Assembly (NCBI GenBank): GCA_003165315.1
Contig: PLSX01000242.1
Location: 1 to 50,408, forward strand
Origin: Acidobacteriota bacterium
Lineage (GTDB): Bacteria; Acidobacteriota; Terriglobia; UBA7540
DNA length: 50,408 nt
Direction of reading: 5' to 3'
Shown: positions 24,101 to 32,379 of the stretch, piece by piece
Position numbering within the stretch: the stretch's first letter is position 1
Layout of the letters: each line of letters starts with the position of its first letter
Program-made: the position numbers and the translations under genes
The notes under the pieces: generated by a model
Told to the model about the DNA's origin: nothing
Database searches by the model: none
Seen by the model: only the letters and a program-made list of their open reading frames with translations

Positions 24101-25346
24101 CCCCCAGACTGTGACTCTTTCCGGCACAGGAACCGCCGCAATTGCTGGTGTTTCACCTACCAGCCTGGCCTTTGGAAATCAATCTGTCGGCGTCACCAGC
24201 ACAACTCAAACGATCACCCTGACCAACTCCGGTAACGGCGCACTGGGCGTCACCAGCATCGCGGTTTCCGGCACTAATGCCAGCGACTTTTCCCAGTCCA
24301 ACAGTTGCGGAAGTTCGGTGGCGGCAGGCTCCAACTGCACCATCAGCGTTATCTTTAAGCCCGCCGCGACCGGAACTCGCACGGCAACCGTCACCGTTAC
24401 AGATAACGCTACCGGCAGCCCTCAGGCTGTGACTCTTTCCGGAACAGGAACCGCCGCAACTGCAAGTGCTTCGCCCACCAGCCTGGCTTTTGGAAATCAA
24501 TCCGTCGGCGTCACCAGTACGGCCCTGGCAATCACATTGACTAATTCCGGCAACGCCGCACTAAGTATCACTGGCATCACTTTCTCCGGCGCCAATTCAA
24601 ATGACTTCTCCCAATCTAATAATTGCGGGGCAAGCGTTGCGGCAGACGCCAACTGCACCATCAGCGTAACCTTTACACCCTCCGCCAGCGGTATCCGCTC
24701 GGCATCACTCAGCATCGCGGATAATGCCAGCGGTAGCCCCCAGACGGTCGCTCTTTCCGGCGCAGGCACAAGCGCCTCGGGCACGGTAAGCCTCTCACCC
24801 AACAACATTGCCTTCTCCAGCGAGCCGGTCGATATGACCAGTGCGGGCGAGACGGTAACCCTGACCAACAATGGCAGCACAATTTTGAGCATCACCAGCA
24901 TCGCCGTTACCGGCGCTAATGCCAGCGACTTCGCCCAGAACAACACTTGCGGCAGTTCGGTGGCCGCCGGCGCCAACTGCACCATCGTCGTACTCTTTAC
25001 TCCTTCCGCAAGCGGGGCGCGCTCGGCAGCAATCAGCATCACGGACAATGCCACGGGCAGCCCCCAGGCTGTAAGTCTGTCGGGCACCGGAAGCCATGAT
25101 GTGGTTTTAACCTGGACTGCCAGTACATCCTCAGGCGTCATTGGGTATAACATCTACCGCGGAACAAAGTCAGGCGGAGAGAGTTCCACGCCGCTGAATT
25201 CCACGCCGGTTAGCACAACCACCTTTACGGACGAGAATGTGACGGCAGGAACCGAGTACTTCTACATCGTCACTTCCGTAACCTCGGATGGCGGAACCCA
25301 GAGTGCAGCCTCGCCTGAAACTGACGCGACTGTTCCCTCGCCATAG
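21129..25346 (+). CDS. Choice-of-anchor-D (ASH repeat) lipoprotein, 12 repeats plus Fn3
   Basis: 1405 residues. The start MKQDIMEMGKVAV leads into a lipoprotein signal whose lipobox is ILSTSCGGGG. I count twelve ASH-type repeats of about 100 residues. Their openings include SPAALTFTSPSVGAAS, SPSSLSLGNQPLSTAS, SPSSVTFGNQSVGTSS, SPTTLSFGDLSLNTSS and SPTSLAFGNQSVGVTS. Most carry NCGxSVAAGxNCTIxVTF, and the paired Cys probably form a disulfide within each repeat. The final repeat (LSPNNIAFSSEPVDMTSAGE) and the Fn3 domain (VLTWTASTSSGVIGYNIYRG) closely match the ends of the upstream paralogue, while the central repeats differ in number. The protein is likely a long surface stalk or adhesin. DNA-level similarity between repeats gives recombination a way to change length. 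Confidence 0.87.
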   Translation: MKQDIMEMGKVAVSRGSAMLVSLTGIILVILSTSCGGGGSLSPTSALSAATPSISPAALTFTSPSVGAASGAQLITLTNSGNTDLSVTSVAVSGTDASDFAQTNNCGSSVAAGSSCAINVTFKPVATGTRTATVAVTNSATVSPQTVTLSGTIATTLASVSPSSLSLGNQPLSTASPVQAITLTNSGNGDLNITSVGVAGANAGDFTQTNNCGSSVAAGANCTISVTFKPAAAGTRTAAVMVTDSAPSSPQSVALSGTGDAPVASVSTSAVAFGNQSVGTASTPQTVILTNSGNADLSLTSIAVFGTNANDFAQTNNCGLTVVAGANCTLSITFTPSASGSRAAALAITDNATGSPQSVSLSGTGISTVANVSPSSVPFGNQSVGTASSAQTVTLSNSGNSALSVTGIAVSGANASDFVQTNNCGLSVAAGANCTISVIFTPSASGSRAAALAITDNATGSPQAVSLSGTGTSTVANVSPSSVTFGNQSVGTSSSAQSVTLSNPGTAPLSLTSIAVFGANASDFAQTNNCGLSLAAGANCTINITFTPSAAGSLAASLAITDNASGSPQAVSLSGTGMSTVANVSPSSVMFGNQSVSTSSLAQTVTLSNSGNAALSVTRIAVSGTNASDFVQTNNCGSSVAGGTSCTISITFTPTASGSRAAVLAITDNATGSPQSVSLSGTGAAPVAGVSPIALTFSSQGVGATTTAQTITLTNSGNAALSVTSITVAGANATDFAQTNDCGSSLAAGVNCAINVTFKAAATGTSTATITIADSATGSPQTVSLSGTIATTEASVSPTTLSFGDLSLNTSSAVQVLTLTNTGDASLNITSIAIAGTNSGDFSKTDTCGNSVAAGSNCTISVTFKPTATGTRTAAVTVADSGTNSPQTVALSGTGSAAIAAVSPASVAFGNQSVGVTSAAQAIILTNSGNIAMSVSSIALSGSNAGDFAQTNSCGGSLAAGADCTINVTFTPSASGSRAASLSIADNASGSPQTVTLSGTGTAAIAGVSPTSLAFGNQSVGVTSTTQTITLTNSGNGALGVTSIAVSGTNASDFSQSNSCGSSVAAGSNCTISVIFKPAATGTRTATVTVTDNATGSPQAVTLSGTGTAATASASPTSLAFGNQSVGVTSTALAITLTNSGNAALSITGITFSGANSNDFSQSNNCGASVAADANCTISVTFTPSASGIRSASLSIADNASGSPQTVALSGAGTSASGTVSLSPNNIAFSSEPVDMTSAGETVTLTNNGSTILSITSIAVTGANASDFAQNNTCGSSVAAGANCTIVVLFTPSASGARSAAISITDNATGSPQAVSLSGTGSHDVVLTWTASTSSGVIGYNIYRGTKSGGESSTPLNSTPVSTTTFTDENVTAGTEYFYIVTSVTSDGGTQSAASPETDATVPSP

Positions 25347-25524
25347 GGGTTCCGGCAAACGTCAGGGCTATTCATGGGGGACTGAATCTAATCCGGTCAT
25401 AGAGAGCCGCTCAGGCAGGCACGACTTTCGAGCGTAAGACATGCGTTGAGTTCGACGATCATCTGAGTGCCTCAATTGGAGAACGTGCAAACTTCCCCAC
25501 CCAGTCGCGAACCCTAATGCAGAT

Positions 25525-27747
25525 TCATTCGTATTCCACGAGAGCCATCGCCAGTATCTTGAACGGTGGAACCACAAACTGCACGTACGCTCCCGACCTA
25601 TCAAAAGCCACTTCCCTCATATCCGGCAAGTGAAGAACCCTTTTCGGTTTGTGATCTCCCGGTAGAAGCACTCGAACCGTCGCCCCCACCGGAATCGTGG
25701 GAAGTTGCGTCTGCGCATTAAGCATGCTCACCAGTAATCGCTGTTTGTCCGGTTGATGGAATAGCGTCATTTCCACGCCACGGTGAGCGTCCACCTCAAA
25801 GTGGTATCGTCCGGGAAGAACGCGGCGAATCAGGTGGGAAACAACCCGCGCGTAAACGGCTTCCGTCCTCGACTCAATCGGCGCCGCCACCCAGACGGTC
25901 TTCCCTTTACCGAAGGAGTTGATCACAATTCCTGGATCGCTCCCGGGCGTCGGCGCTGGCGGATTGCTCCAAATCTGCGCGAAGCGGGTGCCAATGGTAT
26001 AACCCTCGCGCGCCGGCACAATGGGCATCGTCGCTCGCGCCAGGACTTCGGCTCCGGGCAAAGCCTGCGCCTGCACCAGCGGTCCCGGATAGGTGATATT
26101 CTCCTGCGGCCATGAGACCTTCAACAATTCCGGATCAGTGGGGGTCAGGTAGGTCTGCACGGCGCCAAATGTCTTCAAATATCGCACACCCAACAGCTCC
26201 GATAGTCGCAAGTCGATCTCATCAAGACGGTCTTGCGCTGACGGCCCGCTGGCGTAGAGCACTCCCCCGCCGTGTACAAACTGCCGGAAACGATCGGCCT
26301 GTTCCGCCGTCATTTCCATGACGCTGGGAAGCATGACAGCACGGTATTGGCCCAACTGGTCAAGCGTGGCGTTGGTCACAATCCCAAAGGGGATATGCGC
26401 TTCGCGGAGAATACGCGTGGCTCCCAGCACTGCTTCGATGTGGGGAGGATCGGGGCGATTCATGGGCTGAAAGGCCTTCTTGCCAATGCCCCCGTACCCT
26501 TCGCTGGGGGCAGCCTCCGCCACGGGCATGCCATTCTGTTGCGGGTCGTACATGGAATTCTTGTCGTAATAGATGGCCACATCGGCAAGCATTTCGCCGC
26601 CCAGGAAATGTTCGAAGGGATCGTGCTGAGCGTTGATCTGGCCCATGAAATCGTAGGCACGGTGGTTCAGTGTGCCGTCAGGCTTAATGGCATCGATCAT
26701 CAATGATGCGGAAGAATGAATGGTGGGAAACAGGGTTTCAATCAGCAGTTGTTCAGTTGGCAGCGTAGTCTCAAAGTCGTTGAGGGTCTCAGTTCGCGCC
26801 CGCATAAATTCAAACGGCCGGTTCATGGTGAGACTTTGAAAGGTTTTGCAGATCAGCGAAAATTTGGCGGGCTCGCCGTCAAAATCACCCGCGCAAAAGT
26901 CAGAAGCCTCGCGCTGCTCCAGCGACACGCCCATGCGCCAGGGTGCGAAAGCCGTCCCAAATTGATGATAGGCCTGAATCGGGCGGGTCTCTTTGATCGC
27001 CTGGGACGCGGCTTTAGCGAATTCCAGCATCCACTGCTCGCGCGAATTCTGGAACGCGCGCCATAGTGGGTCGTGCCAGTTCACCGTTCGCGGCGGCTCT
27101 TCGCCATGCTCTTTCCGGAAACGCCCGCAGCAGTGCGGGCAGTAACAAACGGCGGGCCAGAAGGTCATGTCAAGGAAGATGCCCTCAAAGTCGTAGTTCT
27201 TCACCAGTTCGCGCAAACAGGCCAGAGCGTGCTCGCGATACGGGGAATTTGGGCAGACCTTGCCCATGCGGCTGAACATGATGGGGTCATCACCATCCTC
27301 CGGCACGATTCGCCAGTCGGGATGTACCTGATAGGCCCAGTCGTCGAAAATCAGGCTGTAGTAAGCCAGGCGATGCAAATCATGACGGTGGCACTCCGCC
27401 ATCACCTCGCCGAAATAATCGCGGCCTTTCATTCCCGCATGCATTTGCCCCAACTGGGTTCGCCACAGGCAGAGACCGACGTGCGAGTTGGCATACTGCA
27501 TCAGTGCCTGAAAGTTGGCCTTGGCGATGGTGCCGACATAATCGGCAGCATCGAAATTGGCCATCAGGCCATCCCAGTCAGGAACGTGCGTATCCACCAA
27601 CAATCGCCGCAGAGTTTCAGTGGGCCATTTTACCTGCCGCTTTTCGATGGGAAAATTGATGCCCTCCTGTGCGCTCAAATTCAATCCGCGGCCAAGCCCT
27701 GCTATTCCGCCGGCGCTTAGCAGTTTATTAAAAGTTCTTCTGTCCAT
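25525..27747 (-). CDS. Tat-exported GHL6/GH42-like glycoside hydrolase
   Basis: 740 residues. MDRRTFNKLLSAGGIAGLG is a twin-arginine signal (RRTFNK), so the protein is folded before export. The first half looks like a TIM-barrel hydrolase of the hypothetical glycosyl hydrolase 6 type: HDLHRLAYYSLIFDDW, the FEGIFLDMTFW strand with a candidate acidic residue, and a Cys cluster CYCPHCCGRF typical of this group. The second half resembles the beta-galactosidase trimerisation module (VMLPSVMEMTAEQADRFRQFVHGGGVLYASG), followed by a C-terminal beta domain. It probably cleaves or binds a glycan in the periplasm or outside. It begins 25 bases after the CBM9-like gene, so the two form an operon. The exact bond cut is unknown. 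Confidence 0.75.
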   Translation of the reverse strand: MDRRTFNKLLSAGGIAGLGRGLNLSAQEGINFPIEKRQVKWPTETLRRLLVDTHVPDWDGLMANFDAADYVGTIAKANFQALMQYANSHVGLCLWRTQLGQMHAGMKGRDYFGEVMAECHRHDLHRLAYYSLIFDDWAYQVHPDWRIVPEDGDDPIMFSRMGKVCPNSPYREHALACLRELVKNYDFEGIFLDMTFWPAVCYCPHCCGRFRKEHGEEPPRTVNWHDPLWRAFQNSREQWMLEFAKAASQAIKETRPIQAYHQFGTAFAPWRMGVSLEQREASDFCAGDFDGEPAKFSLICKTFQSLTMNRPFEFMRARTETLNDFETTLPTEQLLIETLFPTIHSSASLMIDAIKPDGTLNHRAYDFMGQINAQHDPFEHFLGGEMLADVAIYYDKNSMYDPQQNGMPVAEAAPSEGYGGIGKKAFQPMNRPDPPHIEAVLGATRILREAHIPFGIVTNATLDQLGQYRAVMLPSVMEMTAEQADRFRQFVHGGGVLYASGPSAQDRLDEIDLRLSELLGVRYLKTFGAVQTYLTPTDPELLKVSWPQENITYPGPLVQAQALPGAEVLARATMPIVPAREGYTIGTRFAQIWSNPPAPTPGSDPGIVINSFGKGKTVWVAAPIESRTEAVYARVVSHLIRRVLPGRYHFEVDAHRGVEMTLFHQPDKQRLLVSMLNAQTQLPTIPVGATVRVLLPGDHKPKRVLHLPDMREVAFDRSGAYVQFVVPPFKILAMALVEYE

Positions 27748-27772
27748 GAGTGTTCGTCCTTAATAGAGTGGC

Positions 27773-28597
27773 CTACTGAACAAACTTGATAATGCCAAAC
27801 GACGCGGGTTGGTGGAAGGAACGATTATTGCCTGGCGGCAGAGGGCTCCAGCTCAGAAACCGGCGCTCGGGATCGTCGCCAAGGCCGTCAAGTCGGTAGA
27901 GGTTCAAACGCCACGAGGTCCCCGGCTGAAGCGCCTTCACGCCCATCGAATTCACGGGAATCTTCATCTCCGCCGTCCATACGTGGTTTGCGGCATCGAT
28001 TCGGGTGGCATGCTCAAAGTTCGAATCCCAATGCACATTTCCAAAAGGCCTTTTCGTGAGGTCGATTTCCAAATCAACCCACTGGTTGTTGGGCGCGACC
28101 TCAAATTCGTAGTAGTGATTAAACCGCTCCGGCTCAGGGTTGATGAAGGCTTCCGCAGTGTCGCGATACCAAAGGCCGAAGCGTTCCTCGGCAATGTCCT
28201 CACCACCAAAGAAATTAAGCGCGCGGTATTTGCAGCGGTATCCCAGATAGAGATATTCCGGCGTCCAGAGGCTGGCCACTTCCGTTTCCGAATCAGGAAA
28301 TGATTTATCAGCCCGCACTTCGTTGTCGTATTTCACTCGCGCCGCACCCTTCCAAATGCTCTTGGAGAGGTCGCCATTAGGGGTGAAATCAGCGGGAATG
28401 AACTGCGAGGTGATCGTCAAATCATGGAGGTACGTCGCCGCCCGGCCCTGGGGCGCGGGCGCGCCCACCCCGGCGGATTGTAGATAGTATGAACAAATGA
28501 TCGCCAACAAAGCCGTCGCTATGGTTATGATGCTGAGTCTGTTCTTCGACAGAGGAGTCCTCTTTCCGATGTCATGAAGGGTAATTTTGTCCTTCAA
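27773..28597 (-). CDS. CBM9-like carbohydrate-binding protein
   Basis: 274 residues. The N-terminus has one hydrophobic segment (LSIITIATALLAIICSYYLQS) after a charged lead, so it is either a signal anchor or an uncleaved export signal. The rest fits the family-9-like carbohydrate-binding fold: IWKGAARVKYDNEVRADKSFPDSETEVASLWTPEYLYLGYRC, followed by FYEFEVAPNNQWVDLEIDL (read YYEFEVAPNNQWVDLEI), VWTAEMKIPVNSMG and SWRLNLYRLDG. Its gene directly precedes the hydrolase gene, suggesting substrate capture for that enzyme. A perfect palindrome stands 30 bases upstream of its start and could control the pair. Confidence 0.75.
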   Translation of the reverse strand: MKDKITLHDIGKRTPLSKNRLSIITIATALLAIICSYYLQSAGVGAPAPQGRAATYLHDLTITSQFIPADFTPNGDLSKSIWKGAARVKYDNEVRADKSFPDSETEVASLWTPEYLYLGYRCKYRALNFFGGEDIAEERFGLWYRDTAEAFINPEPERFNHYYEFEVAPNNQWVDLEIDLTKRPFGNVHWDSNFEHATRIDAANHVWTAEMKIPVNSMGVKALQPGTSWRLNLYRLDGLGDDPERRFLSWSPLPPGNNRSFHQPASFGIIKFVQ

Positions 28598-28626
28598 TAC
28601 CGTGAATTTTCGGCAAAACAGGCTTC

Positions 28627-28649
28627 AACTCGAGGTAAAACCTCGAGTT
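28627..28649. promoter_or_regulatory. Perfect palindrome upstream of CBM9-hydrolase operon
   Basis: AACTCGAGGT, a three-base AAA loop, then its exact complement. It lies 30 bases before the start at 28597 on the minus strand. It could be a repressor operator or an mRNA leader hairpin; no T-run follows in the transcribed direction. Confidence 0.5.
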
Positions 28650-28653
28650 TTGA

Positions 28654-28670
28654 CATGACATATTGTCATG
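28654..28670. promoter_or_regulatory. Second palindrome CATGACA-TAT-TGTCATG
   Basis: A seven-base inverted repeat with a three-base spacer, four bases beyond the first palindrome and facing the same operon. The paired arrangement favours a regulatory role. Confidence 0.45.
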
Positions 28671-28962
28671 CGTTCCTTTGTTTTCATACACATTCCGGCT
28701 TCGGTCCTCAAGAATAATATTTTTTCCATCATGGAACCCGCAAATGTGACTTCATGTCTGAACTTGTGGTGGGTGATTTTCCACAACGGGTGGGGGCTGA
28801 GGGGTTTCATGGGCAACATGGACACAGTCATTTTGTCCCAAGGTACGAATTCACCGTCTACTATACCAGATAACTAGCCTTTGTCAAGAACAAAGCGACA
28901 GATTTGTGCCCATTCTGCATCAACTGTCGGATAGTTTGCCCTTGAGCCGCGCTGGCCGATCC
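28671..28962. other. Leader/intergenic region
   Basis: Nothing further that I can support was found between the palindromes and the small membrane ORFs. Confidence 0.4.
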
Positions 28963-29136
28963 TCAGAAAAAGATCTTCTTTACTACAACGACGATGGCTG
29001 CAATACCCCCGGCCGCCACACCATACAAAACAGCATCCCCCAAAATTGTCAGAACGATGACGGCCGCCATCGTCTTGACCAGGTTCAAATAAACCAGCAC
29101 GAATAGCGGACAGAGTACGAACGCCAGGTTCTCCAC
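28963..29136 (-). CDS. Possible 57-residue membrane protein
   Basis: Start GTG 29136, stop at 28963. The product reads VENLAFVLCPLFVLVYLNLV, then KTMAAVIVLTILGDAVLYGV, then AAGGIAAIVVVVKKIFF: two or three hydrophobic stretches ending in a positive patch, plausible for a small inner-membrane protein. There is no clear ribosome-binding site. It overlaps the 59-residue frame before it, so the two might be one gene broken by a frameshift. It was found by translating the reverse strand by hand and is unrecognised. Confidence 0.35.
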   Translation of the reverse strand: MENLAFVLCPLFVLVYLNLVKTMAAVIVLTILGDAVLYGVAAGGIAAIVVVVKKIFF

Positions 29137-29264
29137 GAGTGAATCTGCTTAAGGAGAAAAAGTCGGAAATTGATCACAGAAACGCAAATAATTTCAACGG
29201 CAACGCCAATAATCACACCTGCGATGGCTACCCTTTTTATCGATACAGCTTTGTCACTTGTCAC
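29085..29264 (-). CDS. Possible 59-residue membrane protein coupled to the hydrolase gene
   Basis: GTG at 29264 overlaps the last 11 bases of the upstream hydrolase-like gene (GTGACAAGTGA). The product reads MTSDKAVSIKRVAIAGVIIG, then VAVEIICVSVINFRLFLLK and a charged tail; it has one clear membrane segment. Overlap of start and stop suggests translational coupling. The reading frame closes inside the next small hydrophobic frame. Family unknown; it could be the N-terminal part of a frameshifted small membrane protein. Confidence 0.35.
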   Translation of the reverse strand: MTSDKAVSIKRVAIAGVIIGVAVEIICVSVINFRLFLLKQIHSWRTWRSYSVRYSCWFI

Positions 29265-32200
29265 CCGCCACTGCTTTATTGATCGCCTTCAACAATTCAT
29301 CGCCTCGATTCGAGCGGTCGAGCAAAAACCCCGCGTTCGCCCAATCCACGCGCTCCGCATCCATGCCGCCAGTCACCTCCAGGCGGATCTCCTGGCAATC
29401 AAGGGGAATCCTGACCTCCATGGGCCATGACTCGCCCGGATAAAGCCGGGGCGACTCATGCAAGAGAAGCTCTTCGCGGTTGTTGCGAACGAAGACGCGG
29501 AAGAAGGACATGTCGGAATTGCGCGCCTTCACATTGTCATCAAGCCCCACGACGGCGACAAATCGTTCATAGTCCGGTTCGAGTTTGTAGGTCAATTCGG
29601 TAGGTGAACCCGCTCCCACTCCCCGGTTAAATCTCTTTCCAGAAATTGAGAGCGGAGTCTTTTCGATGGACAGGTCCTTCTGGACGGAGGCATGCCAGAC
29701 CACTTCCGCCTTGATGGGGGTCAGATCAGAAAGATAGACGTCCGGCAAGGGTGGGACCGGGCCCAATTTGCTGAATTGGCTGTCTGCCGCAATGCTCGGC
29801 GCGAGCCCCGGCACGAAGGTCCGGGTGCGGACGGTGGTGGTGGACGTGATTTCAAGCGGTCCTGCATAAAGCAGAGACTGAGCTGTAACTTCACCGCCAT
29901 TGGTTGTATAGCGAATTTCCGCTCCCTCGATAGGATAGGCGTTCTGAATCTCCACGCTCATGCGATCACTGAAAGTGCCATGGAACGGCTCAATCCACGG
30001 GGCAGGAGGCGCAACCTTCACCATCTCCGCCTCCAACACCGGGCCGGTTTGCGCGCCTCCCTTGAAAGCCGCGACTTTCACCGTCGTCGTCTCGTTTAAG
30101 GTGAATGCCTGCGAGTATAGGGCGGAATTCGCCGCAGGATCTTTGCCATCCAAGGTGTAGCGAATCTGCGCGCCGCTCAAGGTGGTCCCCAATGTCACTG
30201 TGTGGTCCTTGAGGAAATAGTGCTTGGCCGGTTTCATCCACAAATACGAAAGCTTGACGGCGGCGCAGCCGCGCTTGAGAGGAACATCCAAGGTGAGGGT
30301 TTCTCCCTTTTCGTTTCCGCTCAGCGTCGACCACTCCGGTTCGCCGGGATGGATAACTTCAATGGAAAAGTCTGCTTGGCCGGGAAGCTTGGCAAGCCCG
30401 CGCAGAGTGATCTCGGCACTTGTGGTATCGCCACCGAAGGTGACGAAGGCCAGATATCCGCCGGGAATGGCGAACAGGTTCGCCTTGGCTTTCTGCACCG
30501 CCACCTCAATCGCGTGCGGTTGAAGCACCCAAGTGCGGCCCTGCAGGGCGTCAAACATCGTCCCGTAATCCACAAAGTAGCGGTCGACTTTGGAACCGGA
30601 CGGCATGATGGCGTGATTATCCATCGGATAGGGGGCTGAGACGTAAGCCCCCAAGTGAAGATTCCGCTGGAAGTAGGAGTCAGGATCGGGATCCTGCAGA
30701 TCAATGGTCCATGACAGATAAGGCTTGCGTAGCGCCATGAAGGAATTGGTGTTCAGACTGTAGGGCAAATTACCGAACTCGTCGTAGAAGCCATCGAGAT
30801 GCCGCATCAAATCCATGCGGCGGTAGAGGGGGTTGGCATAGATGATCTTATTGGCCTTGTTCATTAGCGGACCAAACTGATCCATCCAGGCCTTCCAGGA
30901 GTTCACCATGGCGCGGGCGGGTTTACCATTCCGCCACGTCAGCCCGTCGTCGCGGCGTTGATTGTAATTGCGCTCAAACTGCATTTCATCCAGGCAGAGC
31001 CCGGAACTGGCGGGGAATGCCTTGATATGCTGTTTCACCTGCTCCAACATCAGGCGCATGTAGACAGGCTCGCCCACGTCCATCCGAATGTCCTTCTGGC
31101 TGCCGTGCTTCACCTTGCCGTTGTCGTCGCACAAAAACGCGTCGCGCAGGGCGTACCAGGCAAATTCATTGGGATCCCGCCACAAATCGACGTCGTTTTT
31201 GATTTTGCGCGCGGGCGGACCGTCAATATCAAGATTGAAGCCGAATTGGCCCACGTTGAAATAATTCAGAACGTGGAATCCCGATTTCCGCATCTGCTCC
31301 GAGTATTCGCGCAGGTGGGCGACGGAGGTGGGAAATTCCACCGTGCCGTCATCCATGCGCTGGCACACATATTCCACCTCGTCCGCCACCGGCGGCAGGA
31401 AGAAACCCATGGTGTAAAAATCAAAGCTGGCTTTCCAGTTCACGCGGAACCCCATGGACATGAACTTGTAGGCGTCGAGATCTTTGCCTTCGTATTCCGC
31501 GTAGGCGGCGTTGCCGGCCACTTTGTAGGTGAGCGCGGTGGGCGGATTGAACTGCTCCGGGTAGCGCTCAACCATCCAGCCCAAGCCGCCGCGCCAGTCG
31601 GCCGCGTGCGCCACCAGGTCCATGGCAAAACGCATGGGGCGACCCTTGCTGATGCGGCTGTTGGTGCGGGAAAACACGATCTCCCCCGCCGCCGTCGTAT
31701 TCAAATCCATTTCAATCACGCTATCGCCGGGGTCAAGCGCCAAGCTCAGGCCCGCGTCATTCGCGGCGTCGAGCACGGTGGCAATTGGCACGCTGAAGCC
31801 CTGACTTTTCCAGATGTCAGTGGCTCCATAATGCAGCGAACGGACAGCGAAGCCGTCAGAAATAAGCGGATCGTTCCACCCTGGAGAGCTTTCGGGACGG
31901 CTGTCTCCCCAGGTGGTCCAGAACTTGGTTTCGCTGGTGGCGGGCCACGCAAGGTGCGTCTCAATGGGAGTGCTCCACGGCGCGCCAGCGCCCAGAATTT
32001 CAATTTCCCAACGAACGCTGCCGGATTTTCCCATAAGAAATCGTTCGGTGAGCTGACACGATTGACCGTTACCGTCATGAACCAATGATTTCGTAAACTC
32101 CACGCCGCCCGTGGCCTGTTTCTTCACCGTGACTTTGCGAATCGTGCAGCCCGCGAGAGCCGTTCGCCCTTGCGCTCTGCTAACAAGGTGCTTTCCCTGC

Positions 32201-32379
32201 CCTAAGCTCAGCACCAGCCCCGTAATTTCACCCCGGTTATCGAGATATGCCGTAATCTGGGAAGACTCAATTCGATAAGCCCCCTCAAGCTGATGCTGGC
32301 TCGCACCCACGCCGATTTCCACCAACTTCAAAGACCCGAGCGCGCCAACAACGTGTTTGATTGCGGATCTTCGGTCCAT
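29254..32379 (-). CDS. Tat-exported hydrolase-like protein with CHB_HEX_C-like and NPCBM modules
   Basis: 1041 residues from the ATG at 32379, chosen because a G-rich ribosome-binding site (GGGGGGGGAAGA) lies directly before it. MDRRSAIKHVVGALGS is a twin-arginine-like signal. The N-terminal third looks like a beta-sandwich of galactose-mutarotase type (VLSLGQGKHLVSRAQG). The middle resembles a TIM barrel of a glycoside hydrolase: GFHVLNYFNVGQFGFN, AFPASSGLCLDEMQFE with candidate acids D and E, and KIIYANPLYRRMDLMRHLDGFYDEFGN. Two chitobiase/hexosaminidase C-terminal-like repeats follow (IRYTLDGKDPAANSALY, IRYTTNGGEVTAQSLLY). The end is an NPCBM/NEW2 carbohydrate-binding module (YERFVAVVGLDDNVKARNSD). 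I cannot place the barrel in a numbered GH family. It likely degrades a host- or plant-type glycan outside the cytoplasm. Confidence 0.72.
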   Translation of the reverse strand: MDRRSAIKHVVGALGSLKLVEIGVGASQHQLEGAYRIESSQITAYLDNRGEITGLVLSLGQGKHLVSRAQGRTALAGCTIRKVTVKKQATGGVEFTKSLVHDGNGQSCQLTERFLMGKSGSVRWEIEILGAGAPWSTPIETHLAWPATSETKFWTTWGDSRPESSPGWNDPLISDGFAVRSLHYGATDIWKSQGFSVPIATVLDAANDAGLSLALDPGDSVIEMDLNTTAAGEIVFSRTNSRISKGRPMRFAMDLVAHAADWRGGLGWMVERYPEQFNPPTALTYKVAGNAAYAEYEGKDLDAYKFMSMGFRVNWKASFDFYTMGFFLPPVADEVEYVCQRMDDGTVEFPTSVAHLREYSEQMRKSGFHVLNYFNVGQFGFNLDIDGPPARKIKNDVDLWRDPNEFAWYALRDAFLCDDNGKVKHGSQKDIRMDVGEPVYMRLMLEQVKQHIKAFPASSGLCLDEMQFERNYNQRRDDGLTWRNGKPARAMVNSWKAWMDQFGPLMNKANKIIYANPLYRRMDLMRHLDGFYDEFGNLPYSLNTNSFMALRKPYLSWTIDLQDPDPDSYFQRNLHLGAYVSAPYPMDNHAIMPSGSKVDRYFVDYGTMFDALQGRTWVLQPHAIEVAVQKAKANLFAIPGGYLAFVTFGGDTTSAEITLRGLAKLPGQADFSIEVIHPGEPEWSTLSGNEKGETLTLDVPLKRGCAAVKLSYLWMKPAKHYFLKDHTVTLGTTLSGAQIRYTLDGKDPAANSALYSQAFTLNETTTVKVAAFKGGAQTGPVLEAEMVKVAPPAPWIEPFHGTFSDRMSVEIQNAYPIEGAEIRYTTNGGEVTAQSLLYAGPLEITSTTTVRTRTFVPGLAPSIAADSQFSKLGPVPPLPDVYLSDLTPIKAEVVWHASVQKDLSIEKTPLSISGKRFNRGVGAGSPTELTYKLEPDYERFVAVVGLDDNVKARNSDMSFFRVFVRNNREELLLHESPRLYPGESWPMEVRIPLDCQEIRLEVTGGMDAERVDWANAGFLLDRSNRGDELLKAINKAVAGDK

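Noticed and set aside
21129..25346. Viral or phage tail-fibre origin of the repeats
   Set aside because: Lipobox, ASH repeat pattern and Fn3 end indicate a bacterial surface lipoprotein; no phage genes nearby.
30958..32088. 376-codon plus-strand frame across the large hydrolase gene
   Set aside because: Antisense shadow; the minus-strand frame has a signal, domains and a ribosome-binding site.
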